Shown piece after piece: positions 12,501-26,151 of a stretch of DNA of 64,000 bases. Both the position numbers and the translations under genes were made by a program. This stretch comes from Combretum micranthum (taxonomy: Eukaryota; Streptophyta; Magnoliopsida; Myrtales; Combretaceae), in NCBI GenBank assembly GCA_024138025.1, contig JAMXBD010000209.1, positions 62,001-126,000 on the forward strand, written 5' to 3'. Each line of letters begins with the position of its first letter. Position 1 is the stretch's first letter. Below the pieces are notes generated by a model. It searched no databases, was not told where the DNA came from, and saw only the letters and a list, made by a program, of their open reading frames with translations.

Positions 12501-14128
12501 CTTTGCAGGTAGAAGGGACTCGGTGTCTAAAGTACAAAATGTTATTAGTGGTTCTCGAAGCATTATGCCTAAGCCCAAGCCCAAGCCATCTTGGAGATCT
12601 TCTCCAAGTTCTGTTGTGAGTAAGGAACCAACAACTTCTTGTTCCTCACTTGGCAGCTCTAGCAGTGCTTTATCTGAGAAGCTAGTAAAATCGTCTTTGA
12701 AAACCAGAGGTAAAAATGTTAACTCTAAAACTAAGAACTCTGGTTCTGCCGGTCCAACCCTTCAAGCTCCATCAAAAAGCAGCCAGCCTAGTGTTTCCCA
12801 TCTATCAGCTTATCTAAGGTCTGCAAGCACTCACTTGTCTAACATATCACCTGCCAGTTCCATTAGTGAATGGTCTGTGGAGTCTTGTTCATCATCTTCA
12901 ACAGTCAACCAAAGATCAAATAGTTCACAAGCTAGCTTTGATACTAGTAGTTCTAGCAATATTGCACATGCAAATGGCGACTTATCTCAAGATTTGGAAG
13001 GTCAGATAAATTCACTGAGAAGCACTTAGTTGGAGTTGAAGGAGAGGAAATTGCTGCTCCACAAGTGCATGTAAAGAATAATTCAGCAGCAGGGGGAGCA
13101 CTTCTAAATTCAATGAAACCTACTGGCCTTAGGATGCCATCGCCAAAAATTGGCTTTTTTGATGGAGTATGTTCTTTGGTTTCCTTTTATGGCTTTTATA
13201 ATGATTTATGAGGTAAGTCAGCCCTTTCTTAAGTGCTCGTCTGATTTCCATATCTTTGTTGTCAGGTGAAATCAAGGTGCTCCCTAATAGCAGCAAACAA
13301 TCAAACTCTATCATCTTTAGTGGCTCTCCTAAAGTTGAAGCAGGTGTTAACTTAGCTAAGGGAAAGACTGGTAGACTCCCATCCACAAGAATGATGGGGA
13401 CCGCGGCTGTTGCTAGACCTGATAGCAAGCAGATGGCATCAGGTATGATGCCTAAGTCATGTGAACCTTCAAATGCTGTGGCAAAGGTTTCCACTGCTTT
13501 AAGGCATGTAAAACGTTCTTCAGGCACATCTGCAACGTTTCAGAATGGGATGCATCATAAGTGCGAGGATAAGAGTCAGTTGAAAGTCCATGGAGCTGAA
13601 GCTAAAAGATGTGATGGAAGTATGAATAACCCGGCTGCTGGTTCTGCAGAAAATCATAATACAAGAGACGGCAAGAAATCAGAATTTCAGTTTACAGACC
13701 TTGCAAAGATGGTTAAAGTGGCTTCCATTGGTCATGGATCTGACTTTACTTCAACTGAAACCACAACCAAGAATGAGGATAAGGGATCTGCTGATAATGA
13801 AATTGGATTATACATAAACTTTGGAAGTTCACTGAATACTGGAAAGCTAATAAGTGATGATTCTTCTATTTCATGTCAGGGGGATCCTGAGCATCCTAGT
13901 CCCGGGGATCCAGTTTTCAGCCAAAAGAAGTCTTTAAACAGTTTAGCAAAGATTTCTTCTTCCTGTTCACTGACAAAACCCATAGTTGTCAGCAGCAGGG
14001 TACCTTTTGCAGTGAAAGATTCCTTGACAAACGTGGACAACTGTTTTGATTTCTCAAGGTTTTCAATCTCTCAGGTTGAGAAGAGTTTGGAATTGCCTCC
14101 TTTTGACAGGGTAAAGGAAAACTGCTGA
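9584..14128 (+). CDS. Ser-rich plant protein of unknown function, copy 1 (8 exons, three 1-base frame breaks)
   Basis: Exons read from splice sites and paralogue comparison: 9584-9683, 10274-10458, 10595-10861, 11067-11101, 11971-12069, 12269-12422, 12509-13166 and 13266-14128 (stop), with introns in phases 1,1,1,0,0,1,0. The product would be about 787 residues. The N-terminus is acidic (MDGSDLELKGLSLIDEDD); exon 2 ends with NLRQSLAWDSAFFTNAG, continuing as GVLDSEELTSIIEEAE. Exon 7 is Ser-rich and basic (PKPKPKPSW, SAYLRSAS, SEWSVES) and ends KIGFFDG. No membrane segment or catalytic motif is visible. I recall the LAWDSAFF signature from plant proteins of unknown function, unverified. Compared with copies 2 and 3, single bases are missing near 10309, 13015 and 13280, so the frame as written breaks three times. 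This may be sequence error or a young pseudogene. The real 3' end may lie further on, because a possible donor (GTAAAG) sits at 14111. ATG 9584 is conserved in copy 2. Confidence 0.62.
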
Positions 14129-15420
14129 CATTGGAAGGGTCAGTCCTTTGAATTTGTGGAATCTACTTATATATTCTTGAAATGCCCTAAGTAAGATTCT
14201 CCCTGTTCATCATTTTCTGGAAACATAGCATCAGGACATATGTTCTTGCAGCATTGAGGAAGAAATAAAATTACATTAGATCGTAAGCATATTCTGGAAG
14301 AAGAATTTATAGTTGCTTCTTCTTTATAGTACCTATACCAGCAGATCACACAGTGGGAAAAAATTATCTCAGAAAGCCATGGAAGATCTGGAGGGGACTG
14401 CTATTATTTGGGTAGTCTTTTTTTCGGCTTTTGGTTGCTTGTACAAGTAGATTTATTAGCGTGTTAAATGTTTAAAATCAACATGTTGATGCAGAATTGG
14501 GCATGATTGTGTCACTTGAAACTCTTTTAGCTGAAAAGTTTCACTCTAAATTAACGAAACCTAAGCTGGACCCTCAAATTTTTATTAAATTAGTAGATTT
14601 CTTGCTCTTTGTTATTAGCTTGCAGGGGTCAACTTCTGTACAAACTATTAGGCGCTGGCATGTGACAGGATCCTTGGACAGAACTGCTCATGTTTGAGGA
14701 ACATTGGTAATGCACTGATGGAAAGATCATTGTCGTGAAAGCTAATGATTGCCAAGTTTCTCATGATAAATTTGCTGTTGAATGTAGCAATTTTAGTGTT
14801 ATGACAACTTTAGTTTCTCCATCACTTTAGCTAGTTTACAAGTCTACTTAGCCAGTGTTCTCCATTATTTTCTCTGCCTTTCGACCGTGGTTTATTAGAG
14901 ACTGCTTTGGAAGGTATTAATTACCAAATTTAGGGTCTGCCATTGCTTGTGGAAGCTTCTATATAGTTTGTTCCAGAGTGCAGCAACGATTTTTTCATTG
15001 GAGTTGGCAAATGGCAATGCCATAAATTAGTTTATTATCCTAGCCTTTGTGGGTAATCTGCAGTTCAGAAAAAGTGCAAATCTCAACCAGGAAGCAAAAA
15101 TGTCAATGCGGTTAAGCTTATTAAAATACAGTCGTTTCTTCCTGTGAATTTCAGTTGCTTGCTTCTCCTCTTGATTCACATCATGAGCTTCACTGCAATC
15201 ATCTAATTCTTAGAACGAGGATGCAACATGGGTTACATAAGATCCAAATCTACCTATTTTCCTATAAAGTCCTTTAAACCCAATCTAAATCTCAGTGTTA
15301 TTGTTACTATACCCAAGCACACTCCTATAAGGTTTTGGGTTTGACTCACTATTTAAAATATGATATTCAAGTCTCAGTTAATTGTGGTATATAAATATTA
15401 ACTTTTCTCAATTTCTACCT
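14129..15420 (+). other. 3' flank or UTR of copy 1, absent from the paralogous block
   Basis: There is no clear reading frame. A possible terminal exon could start after the acceptor TTGCAG at 14620-14625, paired with the donor GTAAAG at 14111, but I cannot verify it. Copy 3 jumps from sequence equivalent to about 13190 straight to the equivalent of about 15430, so this segment and exon 8 were deleted there. Confidence 0.35.
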
Positions 15421-17330
15421 TTTTTGTATCCCAAAAATCAGTGTGTAGAAATAGATCATTGCTCTAAAATGGTGATTAATAATGAATCAGTTTCTATACA
15501 AAAATCTATCTTTTTATTTCTCATATTGTCCCCAAAAGACAAGGTCATTTACTTGATAGAATCATTGCTCCTTGAAGGGGTCACTTTGATTTCTTGCAAC
15601 AAATCAGCAGCTACTTACCAAAAAAAAAAAAAAAAAACAAATCAGCAACCATATGAACACTAAATCGATTCCACAAAAATCCATATATGATCCAACACTT
15701 AAATGATAACAAATATTGAAGATAATATCCATACAAATCGGAAGTTATCTAACAACTAGTTATGAAGATCAAATTATAGATAATAAAATAAGAGAGAGAA
15801 GCAGGAGGACTCTATATGGTAGAATTGAGCGAGATGGAGAAAAATAAGCGGCGAGTGTAAGACCTTAGCGAACAAGTAGGTAGACAAAGAGAGACAGAGA
15901 GAGTGAAGATTCTATTTCTTAGGGTTAGGTTTTAAATTGAAGTTTTATTTATTATTTTTTTTAAATTATATTAAATTTTGGTGGATTGAGGTTCTTATCG
16001 AGTCATTATTATGAGCTATGACTTGATCCTAAATCTTATAGGATTAACAAAATTGTTCCAAAACACTGGGGTTTTCAGTGGGTTGAGTAGATTGCATCCC
16101 CCATAATAACCTACCTAATTGTATCCCTACTCAAGACCATATTCCAAACACATATGCGATTGAATTTCATCACATAGCCTGATAGCCAAATTATCCTTTC
16201 TTTTACATAAGATAGAACTAATTCTCGAGGAATTGAAGACAATGCAAGTAATATTCTTGTGACGTGGCCATTTGGCTTGGTTACGATAAAATTTTAACCT
16301 TTCCTTGCCATCCTTTTGACATTTGCAATTCAAAGTCCACTTTCTAAATACTAATTTAGACAAGTTTTCTTAGGTTTTTATCTTTTCTACATCATTCTCA
16401 GTTCTACATTTCCTTCTTTTCCTCATGTTTCGCCAACAAAATCAAAACTAGGCTACATTGATACCACGAAAATCAACTTCATTATCATGGCAATCTTTAA
16501 CCAGCTTCTCAAGTTATTCTACATTCTTCTCCAATTCCTCCTTTGTGTTTCCCTTTCTTCAAGGACTTATTCTCAAACTTTGGAAATCCAACAATGAAGC
16601 TAAGTAAAATAACCTAAGTCCAAAGACATTCTAGTTTCCCATCTTCTCTTTTAGAATTCTTTTTGCTTTATCTTCTTCAACATATATCTTAACACCTGCC
16701 AATAATAACTTCGATAATTATTCCTAAGAAAGCTAAAAAGGTCAAAAACCCATATTCTGGTTTCTACAAGGAATCGAAAGTTGTAATAAAGAATTGACTT
16801 ATTGGTGCTCATAAGAAAAGTGTTCTTTATAAGTTTAATAGCTCTTAAGAGAACCAAACATAATTCTTCTTGGATAGTTGAAAGGTGGTACCTTCTAGGA
16901 TATACGCTTGTAGATTGATCAATCATATTTTTACGATTTAGTACTCAATAAATAGTATCTTTGCTTCTAAGTACATGGATTGATATAAGAGTTATGTCGT
17001 GTCCAAGAGGCTCAAACTTTCAACTACACAACAAGGTGAAACTTGACCTTAAAAAAATGCTCATAAGGGCCTTAAAGGTCGGAAAGGGTTTGATTGCATT
17101 TCACAACATCTATATTAGTATTTCCAATCCCATTATTGGTCAAATGGTGAGTAAGTATTGAAAACCATGCGAGAATATGCGGGACATTTTCTAAAGGCTA
17201 AGGCCTTCTTTAGATTGACAGATCCTTTGTTTCTATTACCTTACAAGAAATGTTGTACTTCTCCAACTTGTTGACATCTTTGATATGTTGGGAAGATATG
17301 TTGCTGATTCAATGCTCTACTTTAATGCTT
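15420..17330. repeat. 3' part of the duplicated block (copy near 45930-47800)
   Basis: This is closely similar, in the same orientation, to about 45930-47800. Part of it appears a third time at about 47800-47980. Minus-strand fragments such as KWTLNCKCQKDG (near 16330) and an interrupted EELEKNVE-like stretch (near 16500) recur in both copies but are broken by stops. They may be remains of another gene on the minus strand or of a transposon. No intact gene is seen. Confidence 0.6.
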
Positions 17331-17564
17331 TCTACAACGATCAGCTATGTATGGGGATTGGGAATTTGTCAGTTGTTTGGTTATTGTCTTGGTTGATAAC
17401 TTACTAAAATAAAAGTGAACACACATTTATTGTAATGATTGAGTTGTTGTTGATGAATGTTTACTAATTGATTGGCCACTTTAAATAAATGGATTTAATA
17501 GTATCCAATTATTTAATTAAAAGATCATGCATTACACAACAATATAATTTGCACTATCATGGTA

Positions 17565-18436
17565 TTCACACCATGTATTAGCATTTCAATTCTAACTTTG
17601 AGTTTTTCCAGTAAATAAAATCAATATCTAGTTCTACAAGAAAGGTTATCACTGCTCTTCTGATTTCGTAGGAACTAAACAGGCAACGAAGGATGTCACC
17701 TATGGTGTCGATAAAAAATGTTAACACTTAGTGGAGTTTCTCTATTCTAAAGTGAAGTGGAGATTATGTTACATATATGTATATAGATATAAAAATGAAA
17801 AGAATTTCTTCCTCCTTAGTTCTTTGTTTCTTCTAAGCGTGAATGACTTGAGCTGGTTTTTCAACTCTCAAGAGATGGCGTAAATCTCTATTAGTTTGGA
17901 TTTCAGTCATCCAAACTATGCATATCATATGATTGAGTATTGCATTACATATATTTGCTAATAATATTCGCTTGACATTTGTGTAATGTGTGGTTTGGTC
18001 ATATTATTCACTGAGCTATGATTTCGCTCACGCCCCTATAGTTTTTGCGCATGAATAACTAAAGCATCGAGAACGGGTTAAGACTATGTAGAGAAGATTC
18101 CTTGAAGATAGAAGACGGGTTTGAAATAAAAATTAATTATATAATATAGTTAGTTGAGATTTTGTGTTATATATAATAAGTTTAGATTATGAATTTGATT
18201 AGTTCTATAATAGTTTAAAGTTTGAAAAATGTAATGATTCATTGCGGTTCTAGTGGACCGTGGAAATCCGCATTTCCTTGATTATTAAAATATTTTTATA
18301 CAATTAAAACTTGTATAGCAAATATTGAATAGAGTTTTACTATCTTTGACTTGCAATATGGTTATCATATTACGGATACGCACGTGGTATGATAACTATA
18401 GGTTAATCCTCCTAAGTTTCCTTTAGGGTCGTGACA
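17565..18436 (+). mobile_element. LTR retrotransposon remnant, family 1, copy a
   Basis: It shares ordered landmarks with 24525-25385: TATTAGCATTTC near the left side, GGCGTAAATCTCT at 17878, and ACTGAGCTATGATTTCGCTCAC at about 18010. It ends in TTAGGGTCGTGACA, a typical plant LTR terminus. No internal coding region is linked to it. Confidence 0.5.
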
Positions 18437-21400
18437 TTGACTACCTATATAAGGTTGTCCAAAATTTGACAACTCAATTCCACGTAATAAATACCTAGAT
18501 GTATCATAGCATTACGAACCCTTTTGTTGGATTTTATTTAATCCAAATCAACAAATGAACAACCTATCAAGGGTATGGGAAGATTGTTTTTACTAGTTAT
18601 ATAAGGATATCTCAATTGCAAATTACAATAACCCGACTCTACATTATAGTCAAAACTACTTATATGTATCACAGTACGACAAACCATTTTATCAAGATAA
18701 CTTTAGTTTTTTTTTTTAAATTTTAAATAAGATGGAATCAATTGGACTTGCATAACTTTGAATCTATACTAAACTAGGAAACAATAACTTTTAAATTAAT
18801 CAAAATAGAAAGAGTTCCTCCTACAATTTAATAATAAATCTTCCAATCAAATAAAACCACCTAACATGCTCATATGAGTGAGATATATATATATATATAT
18901 ATAAACAATCCAAATTTATTAATTTTAAGCCACTCTTAAGTGCAAAACACTTCTTCCTAAACTAATCTAACTAAAAATATACTAAGCTACTAAAATAAGA
19001 TATTGCTAATCCAACAATAAATTATGTATCCAGATATGTCGAAAATAACATGCGATTGTAGAAATACATCTAAATTAATATATTAATCTTATATATATTA
19101 AAACATAAAATCAAATTTGTTTTGTCATAAAGTCTCTTTATCATAAAACCCAATTAATAATGAAACCACTCATATATTTATAATCACAAAGTAAACAAAG
19201 CTTTGGGCATAAGTTGTGATTAAGACATTTGTCAGTTTACATCAATTATTTGTAGATTTATTGTCCATTTCTTTCTTGTATACAATTTTAATTTGTACTC
19301 CATGTGTTTTTCTTAGCTTAAAAAAATATCATCCTATTTTAGAAAGGATATAATTATTTATGGAAAAAAGAATAATTTTTTTTCCTTTTTGAACTTATTA
19401 ATCATCATTTAAAAATATTTTTAGATAATAGTATATTCCAAACCTGATAAGCAAATTAAAACATAATATGAATTGTAATAATCAATAATTGAATTAACAT
19501 AATTTATGAGTAACAATGGAAGTAATAACTGTTAAATTAGTAACCCTTAGAGATATTGTGTAGCAACAAAAATGAGTCAGTTATCTAACATGAGTATGCC
19601 AATATTTATGGATTTTGGTTTATTTAATCTTTGGTTAAGAAAAAACTGTACATAATTTTGGATAGCTTTCATTATTAATAATTTCTAATCACTATGGCTA
19701 ATTAAATATGATTGATAGACGCATTGATAGAAAGTTAATTATAAATTATAAATTCCATGCAATCCATATTATATAATTCAATAGCATGAAGCGGTGTATT
19801 ATAAACCAACTGGAAAAGAAACAATTATATTACATGTTATATTGGTATAATTAAATCTAAATCAAAACCAAGATTGGGATACCAAGAGATATGTAATAGC
19901 AATCACATTAACAACATAAAACTCCATAATAAGTTTTAAGAAAAAAAAATAAAATGTAACAAAAAATAAGATAATTTTCAACTCTAACCAATAACCTATG
20001 AATCATTATAAATAACTAACATTATCTTAGCAGTGGAAATTTCATTTGGAAATTCTCTTTCACTTGCTAGCATTGTATTTGCTACATAAAGTTAGGAAGA
20101 TTTAAATTATTCTTCCCTTTATAATGTTAATTTATGCTATTGTTTTTTCCATACAAAAATTTATACTTAAAAGTAGAGATCACATTAAATAATAATTTGA
20201 CATCTATTATTGTTTATATTGCTTAGAATAATTATAAAATAAAGTTATAAAGATTAAAACAACAATGAGAAAATAGAATAATATTTGCTTGTGATTATGT
20301 TAACGTCTCTTTTTGTTAGGAAAAGGAAATCATAAAGAAGAGATATGCGACGATTTGTGACAACCTAGTGAAATGAAAGGAGTGCAGTGCCAATTAGATT
20401 CTTAAAGAACTATATAAATGAAGGTCAAAATTCGGGAACTAAATCTATGCATGCATCCCACTTTAGCTGGTTATTTTTCTTACCATTATAGAATTTATAA
20501 TTGTATTTGGTGTTGATGTTAAGGCTATATATAAAACAACTTTTATTTACCCTAATCTTTAAAATATGAGGTCCACTTAAATTTGTATGGATCTATGTAA
20601 ATGGGTGGTGAAAATTCTAGAACCAAATCTATGCATCCAACATTACCTAGTTATTTTTTTACTATTATAATTTAGCTTAACCTTTGAAACAACATTCCGA
20701 TTATGTTTTAATAAGATACAATTTACTTAACAGGGAGTACTCATCAATTTCCATAGGGTCATTTTTTAGGTTTACTTTATTATCAACTTAGCTTACTTGG
20801 AGATGTTAAGTAAGAAGTTTATCAAATCACTTATTTAAATTTATTTAATATTCACATTGTGTTGAACTTTTCTTACTATTAGGAAGTTTTATATAGAAAT
20901 AAATGTTATTTATGGTAAATATATGTTATACTTAATTTTAGAACTCTAAGTAATATCTAATATAATGTTATATATAAAGAAAGTTTAGTTTATAATTTAT
21001 TACATAGATATGAAATGGCAAGACATTGGTTACAATTTTAACATATCTATAGTTTCGAAAGAATTTATCATATAAGGAAGTCAAGGGTTATTGAAATAAA
21101 AAATGAATGATGTTCAACAAATAATGGTAGAAGTTCATTACAATTAAAAGAAAAAAAATCTTTCTCAAAATGCAAAAAATCAATTGAATTATCGACACAT
21201 AATTAGTTTGAATATTTCAATCTTTATCAAAGGTAAACAATTATAATGGATATTAATCATAATTTTAAAACTTAGTCAACATCAAAATTCTCTTTTTAAA
21301 GGAAATGGATAGATAGATGTAATTAGATGATTAGGAATGAACTTTTCTCTTTCTACAAGATATTGCTAGCTTTATAGAACAATTGTCATGGATTGTTGTC

Positions 21401-24400
21401 TAAAGTTACTGATTTTGGAAGAAATGACTTTAGCAAATCAGAGAGAAAACCACTTAATCGCATCTTAAAGATATCCCATTATTATTGAGGAAGAAAACCT
21501 AGATAATCAAACTCTAGTTATTTTACTTTAGAAGTCTCGAGTAAGCTAATACCACTTTTCAAGTAAAGAAAGTCACACATAGATCCAATACAATATCAAG
21601 AAACATGAAGAGAGCTAATAGAACATTACTAGGCTAAATTCAACATGGGTGGTTAAGGGAATAATATAAAGTACAATAATTAAAAGAGATAGGAAAGAGA
21701 AAACAATTTTGGATTTAACATTCGTTCCTCACTCTCCACAGTTATCAAATAAATGCCTAATTGAAGACTTCAAACCACATTTTATTGATCAGCAAATATA
21801 TATTCACTCTGAGCTATACACAATTACCACCACCACACCACTTTTACACAAACACTCTCTAAGTTGTGGCTTTTCACCGAATATAAGTTTATGCATAAGC
21901 CACAAATTATATTCATCAAAACACTCAACAAACTCTTGAGTAGTGTAAAACTCAAGAATTTTCATAATAATAAAAATAAATAGAAATGCAAATATAAAAA
22001 TAAAAGGTCAATGTAGGAATCAACAAAGACCCTAGAATAAACTATGAGTAGTAATGAATCTATATATAACTTCAAACCCTAAAACGAAGTTCCCTAGATA
22101 GTAACAAATAACAAAGACAATATTTTATAATAGGTATTTGAAAAATCAAAATACATAAATAATTAAGATAAGACTTCAAATGCATAAAAAAGTAAATAAT
22201 CAATAAAGCTTATAGTTAAGAAATGATAATTTAAGGATGAATCGTTAGAGTTATATACACACAATGGGAAAAAAATAGATTTATAAATAACAATCTAGAC
22301 TTCAAATAAATATTTGAATTACACCATTATTCTAGTTAGAGAATTCTGAAGCTTTTAGAGACTGAAACCAAAATTGGTTATTAAGCTTAGAAAACCCTAA
22401 TCGCGTGAGGTAAATCTCTAAAAATAATTAATCGTGTAAAATTTAAACTCAAATTGAACTCAAAGATAATCTAGAAAATTTGTAGAAGTTTTAAATAAAT
22501 TTTTGGAGACAGAACTCCTAAATAACTTATATAAATATACCCGTTTAGCTTGATAAACTATCCTAAAACTAAAATAATTAATGAAATAAATAAAACTATA
22601 ATTTTTGTTATACATTTTTGGTGGAAATGCATGCAATATATGACTGAAATTGTTCCAAAATCTCCAGCCAAAGTTTGCAAATAAATAAGATTAAATAGGG
22701 TGATAAAAGTCAAGAGAAAGAGATGTAAAAGCCAATTAAAATTGCCCAAATAGCATCTCATTTAATGCAACAAATATCATGCAACACAAGTTCGATTTTC
22801 GATGGATAATTCTCTTTTTCTTTGACAAAAATTTGTTGAAGCTGCTGCTTCCTTTTTGCCTATAAAACATGTTACTTTAGTGAACAAAAGAACAAAACAT
22901 TTAAACACATTATGAGCAGCCATATCCACCTCTTATTTGCACCATAAAATACTAACAACCTAAAACAACAACATAAACACAACTCCATATAAACAAGCTT
23001 TATCAAGATACAAATATAAGCTTAGGAAGTAAACAAAGTAAGGTAAGTGAATTCGTTTTAAGTTAGTTTATGTATTAAATACTAGCTTAAACAATGTTCT
23101 TATTAAACTTAGGTTCGTATCAAGTCTGGAGGGGGTTTAACATCTCCATAATAGCTCCAAACAAGGTAATATATAACTCTAAAACTTTATTTATGCATCA
23201 TGACATGTAAAGAAGTTAGGAAATCATATATTATGATGATTATGAGATGATATATGCGTTAATATGTCACGAATAATAGCTGAGGATCATGAAAAAACAC
23301 TAAAAATAATTAAACATGTAAGTGTAATACATATAGGATGAGAAAAACTTTGAAAAATGAAACAGAAAAATGAAGAAGACAATGAACAGTATGTACACTA
23401 AAACTATGCACGGTGGCGTATGTGGGATAAGCTGGTGGCCTTCGAGCTAACTCGCACTGGAACAAAGTTATGTAAATTCTGACACGTCCAAATGCTGGCA
23501 GCCTAAGATTCAACATCAGTGGCGTTGATTGCCGGCATACATGCAAATTTAGCCCTAGATGAAATTCGTTTCATCCTAACATATAATATATATATATATA
23601 TATATTAAAAAAAGAGAGAGAAAGAAAACAGAAGATAAAATTTAATAAAAAATATAAATATTTTAAGAATAGTATGATTAAATGTTTATTTAGTGTTAAA
23701 CTTTGGTAACCGTTACAAATAAGAAACACTTTTGTTATATTAAACAGAAGATTAGATTATGAATTATTGCTCAATAATTATTCTATATAAGTAAGTAATA
23801 AGAATGAAAAATATGATAAGATATAATTAAGAATAAGTGAATTCCACAAATAGCAGATACTAACATGAAATGAGATAAAAAAAAAAACACTATAAAAAAT
23901 AAATATAAGTGACCATAAGGTAATCAAACTAAAGAACGATATAAAAATAATAATGATAGTAATAGTAAAATACTAAATTATTGAACATAAACTCTACAAT
24001 TATCCGATAAAAATGAAATATTTTAAAACTATTAGTTATCAGTAAATAATAACTTCTAATGGATAATATAGAGCTAAAAAAGATAAAAACCAATTTTAGG
24101 ACACTTAAACAACCAATAGGATTTATTTATACTGATATATATTTGATTAATGAATATTTATTCATCCGATAGGTGATATTAATCAATTCGTGGATTTTTA
24201 TTATGACTATTATGACTTATCATCATGAGCAGGTGAGTAACTCAAATCTATTACATTGTTTGTGTTTGTAATTAATGGTATATGTAATGCAAATATAATA
24301 GTATGGTTGATGAGGAAGTTTGTTGAGTATATGATATGAGTTGTTTGTTTGTGTTAACAAACTAAGATAATAAAAGTAATAATACAAATTATTTAATGAC

Positions 24401-24520
24401 TTGAGAAAGGCATGATATATATTGGTGTGTAATGTATGATCACCTTAAGTCTGATTAAAAAATATTAGCTATAATGGAACTAATATACATTATACAAACT
24501 ACATTATTGCATATCTTAAA
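18437..24520. other. AT-rich intergenic DNA with small GC-richer island
   Basis: No gene is supported. 18885-18902 and 23586-23605 are (AT)n runs. 22860-22870 holds TATAAAA in an LTR-like context, and 23395-23560 is a GC-richer island with a 78-codon minus-strand frame that I judge to be retroelement debris. A segment near 21710-21940 loosely resembles 55775-56010. Confidence 0.4.
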
Positions 24521-24524
24521 AGTA

Positions 24525-25385
24525 TGACAACCTGCTACATATTAGCATTTCGGTTCCCTATTAATGCTTGGTTTTTTTCTATACGAAAGATTTATAGTTC
24601 TACACAAGATTATCTTTGTTCCGTTAATTTCACGTAAATAAGTAGCAATGAAGGGCACCGCCTATGATATCACTTTGAAATTCTTAATATTTAAGGAGTT
24701 TATAAGTATTGATGCAGGAAATGATCAGTTAAAATATCCTTAAATTAGAATGATAACCTAAAACAAGAAATCATTAATTTTCTTATATACTTAGTTTCTT
24801 CTAGGCAGGTAGGTTATTAAGTAATGGTCCTTCAAACTTGGTAGGAGGGCGTAAATCTCTTACCATTTGGATTCTAGATCATCTAGACTTGTATTTGGGC
24901 ATTTGTTTAATTGTTACACTACATATGATTGTTAATGAACTTGCTTGATGTGTAATATATCTGGTTATTTACTGAGCCCGTGATTTCGCTCACACTCCTA
25001 AAGACCTTTCAGGCCTATTCTACGACATTGGCTCATTTCTTCCAGGAGCATGACTCTGATAAGATATGGAAGTTGGAAGGAATATGGGATATTTGGGATA
25101 AGTTGTTTGTTTTTATTTCCTAATTATAAAATAGTTAGTATATGAAATATCAATTTATATATTTGGAGAGTTATGGAATAGGAATATGATCTGTAATATT
25201 ATAATATTCAAGACTTGTGATGTCGTTATCTTACTAAATCATGGCTTATATGTATTTGTTATTTCTTATTAATGCAACTAAAAAATCCTGTTTATTTAAA
25301 AAATATGTCAACTCTGAGGATATAACTAGTTATTGAATACATAGTGGATTGTATGTTACTACGAGTGTACCCTTAGGGCATGACA
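24525..25385 (+). mobile_element. LTR retrotransposon remnant, family 1, copy b
   Basis: Diverged copy of 17565-18436, with GGCGTAAATCTCTTACC at about 24850 and ACTGAGCCCGTGATTTCGC at about 24973. It ends CCTTAGGGCATGACA at 25385. Both copies have the same orientation and are 6.9 kb apart, but they look too diverged to be the two ends of one recent element. Confidence 0.5.
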
Positions 25386-25964
25386 AGTAGTGTCTTATAA
25401 AAGAATAGCAAATAATACTTAATGACCTGCTCAACTCCTATATATATATAAGCAAATTATTGCACAAAGAGCAAATTAAATGAAGGGAGAGATATTAGTT
25501 TTTCTTTAAATCTCGCTTAATTAGCACTAGAAGTGTCATTAAGGTATAATGTTTGGTGTAAGCTTACCTTAATAGTCAACTTAATGTCATCTCACTTGCA
25601 ATGTGATGTTTTTATTTTCCAAAATTTGTGGTATTTGATTACTAGGTGATAGGTAATTTTTTTTAAATGGTTGAAATAGGTTTTTAGTTTGTGATCATTT
25701 GACAAATGGGGTAAATGAAATTATTTGTTATGGAATTCTTTTGTAGGTTTTTCAATGTTTATACTAAGACCACTTCTATAGTACTGTTAATAAAATTATT
25801 TAATTAATAATTCATCTATTAAAATAAATATAATAATTTATATATTAATTATTTTTTTGAGGTGATCACGGTTGGATGTAAATCTGATCCGTTAAATAAC
25901 CAATAGGACCGGTCCTATAAAATTAATGAAAAAAGCGTGGAATTTCTATTAAAGTGTGATCAAT

Positions 25965-26057
25965 AACCTCATAGTCTAATTGCATTAGTTTTTATAGTGG
26001 ATTTGACCAAGTTCGAATCCTTCCTTCTTGATGTAATGGCAAAAGGGAAAAAAAAGA
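25965..26057 (+). mobile_element. Short tRNA-derived SINE-like element
   Basis: An A-box-like TAGTCTAATTGCATT (25972-25986) is followed about 25 bases later by a good B-box, AGTTCGAATCC (26010-26020). The 3' end is AATGGCAAAAGGG plus an A-run. This order and size match plant SINEs transcribed by RNA polymerase III. No clean target duplication was found. Confidence 0.5.
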
Positions 26058-26151
26058 CATGTATATATATTTAAATTAGTGGTGACAGTTATATAGATTA
26101 TTAAATAGAAGGCTAATTTATCATAATATTGATTATTGTGTTTTGTTTTTA

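Noticed and set aside
13129..13527. 132-codon minus-strand open frame
   Set aside because: Antisense of exons 7-8, which have paralogue-supported frames on the plus strand.
23310..23546. 78-codon minus-strand open frame in a GC-richer island
   Set aside because: No recognisable protein pattern; the context is retroelement debris.
26005..26025. tRNA gene at the GTTCGAATCC T-loop-like sequence
   Set aside because: No acceptor stem or anticodon arm can be folded around it; a SINE B-box fits better.
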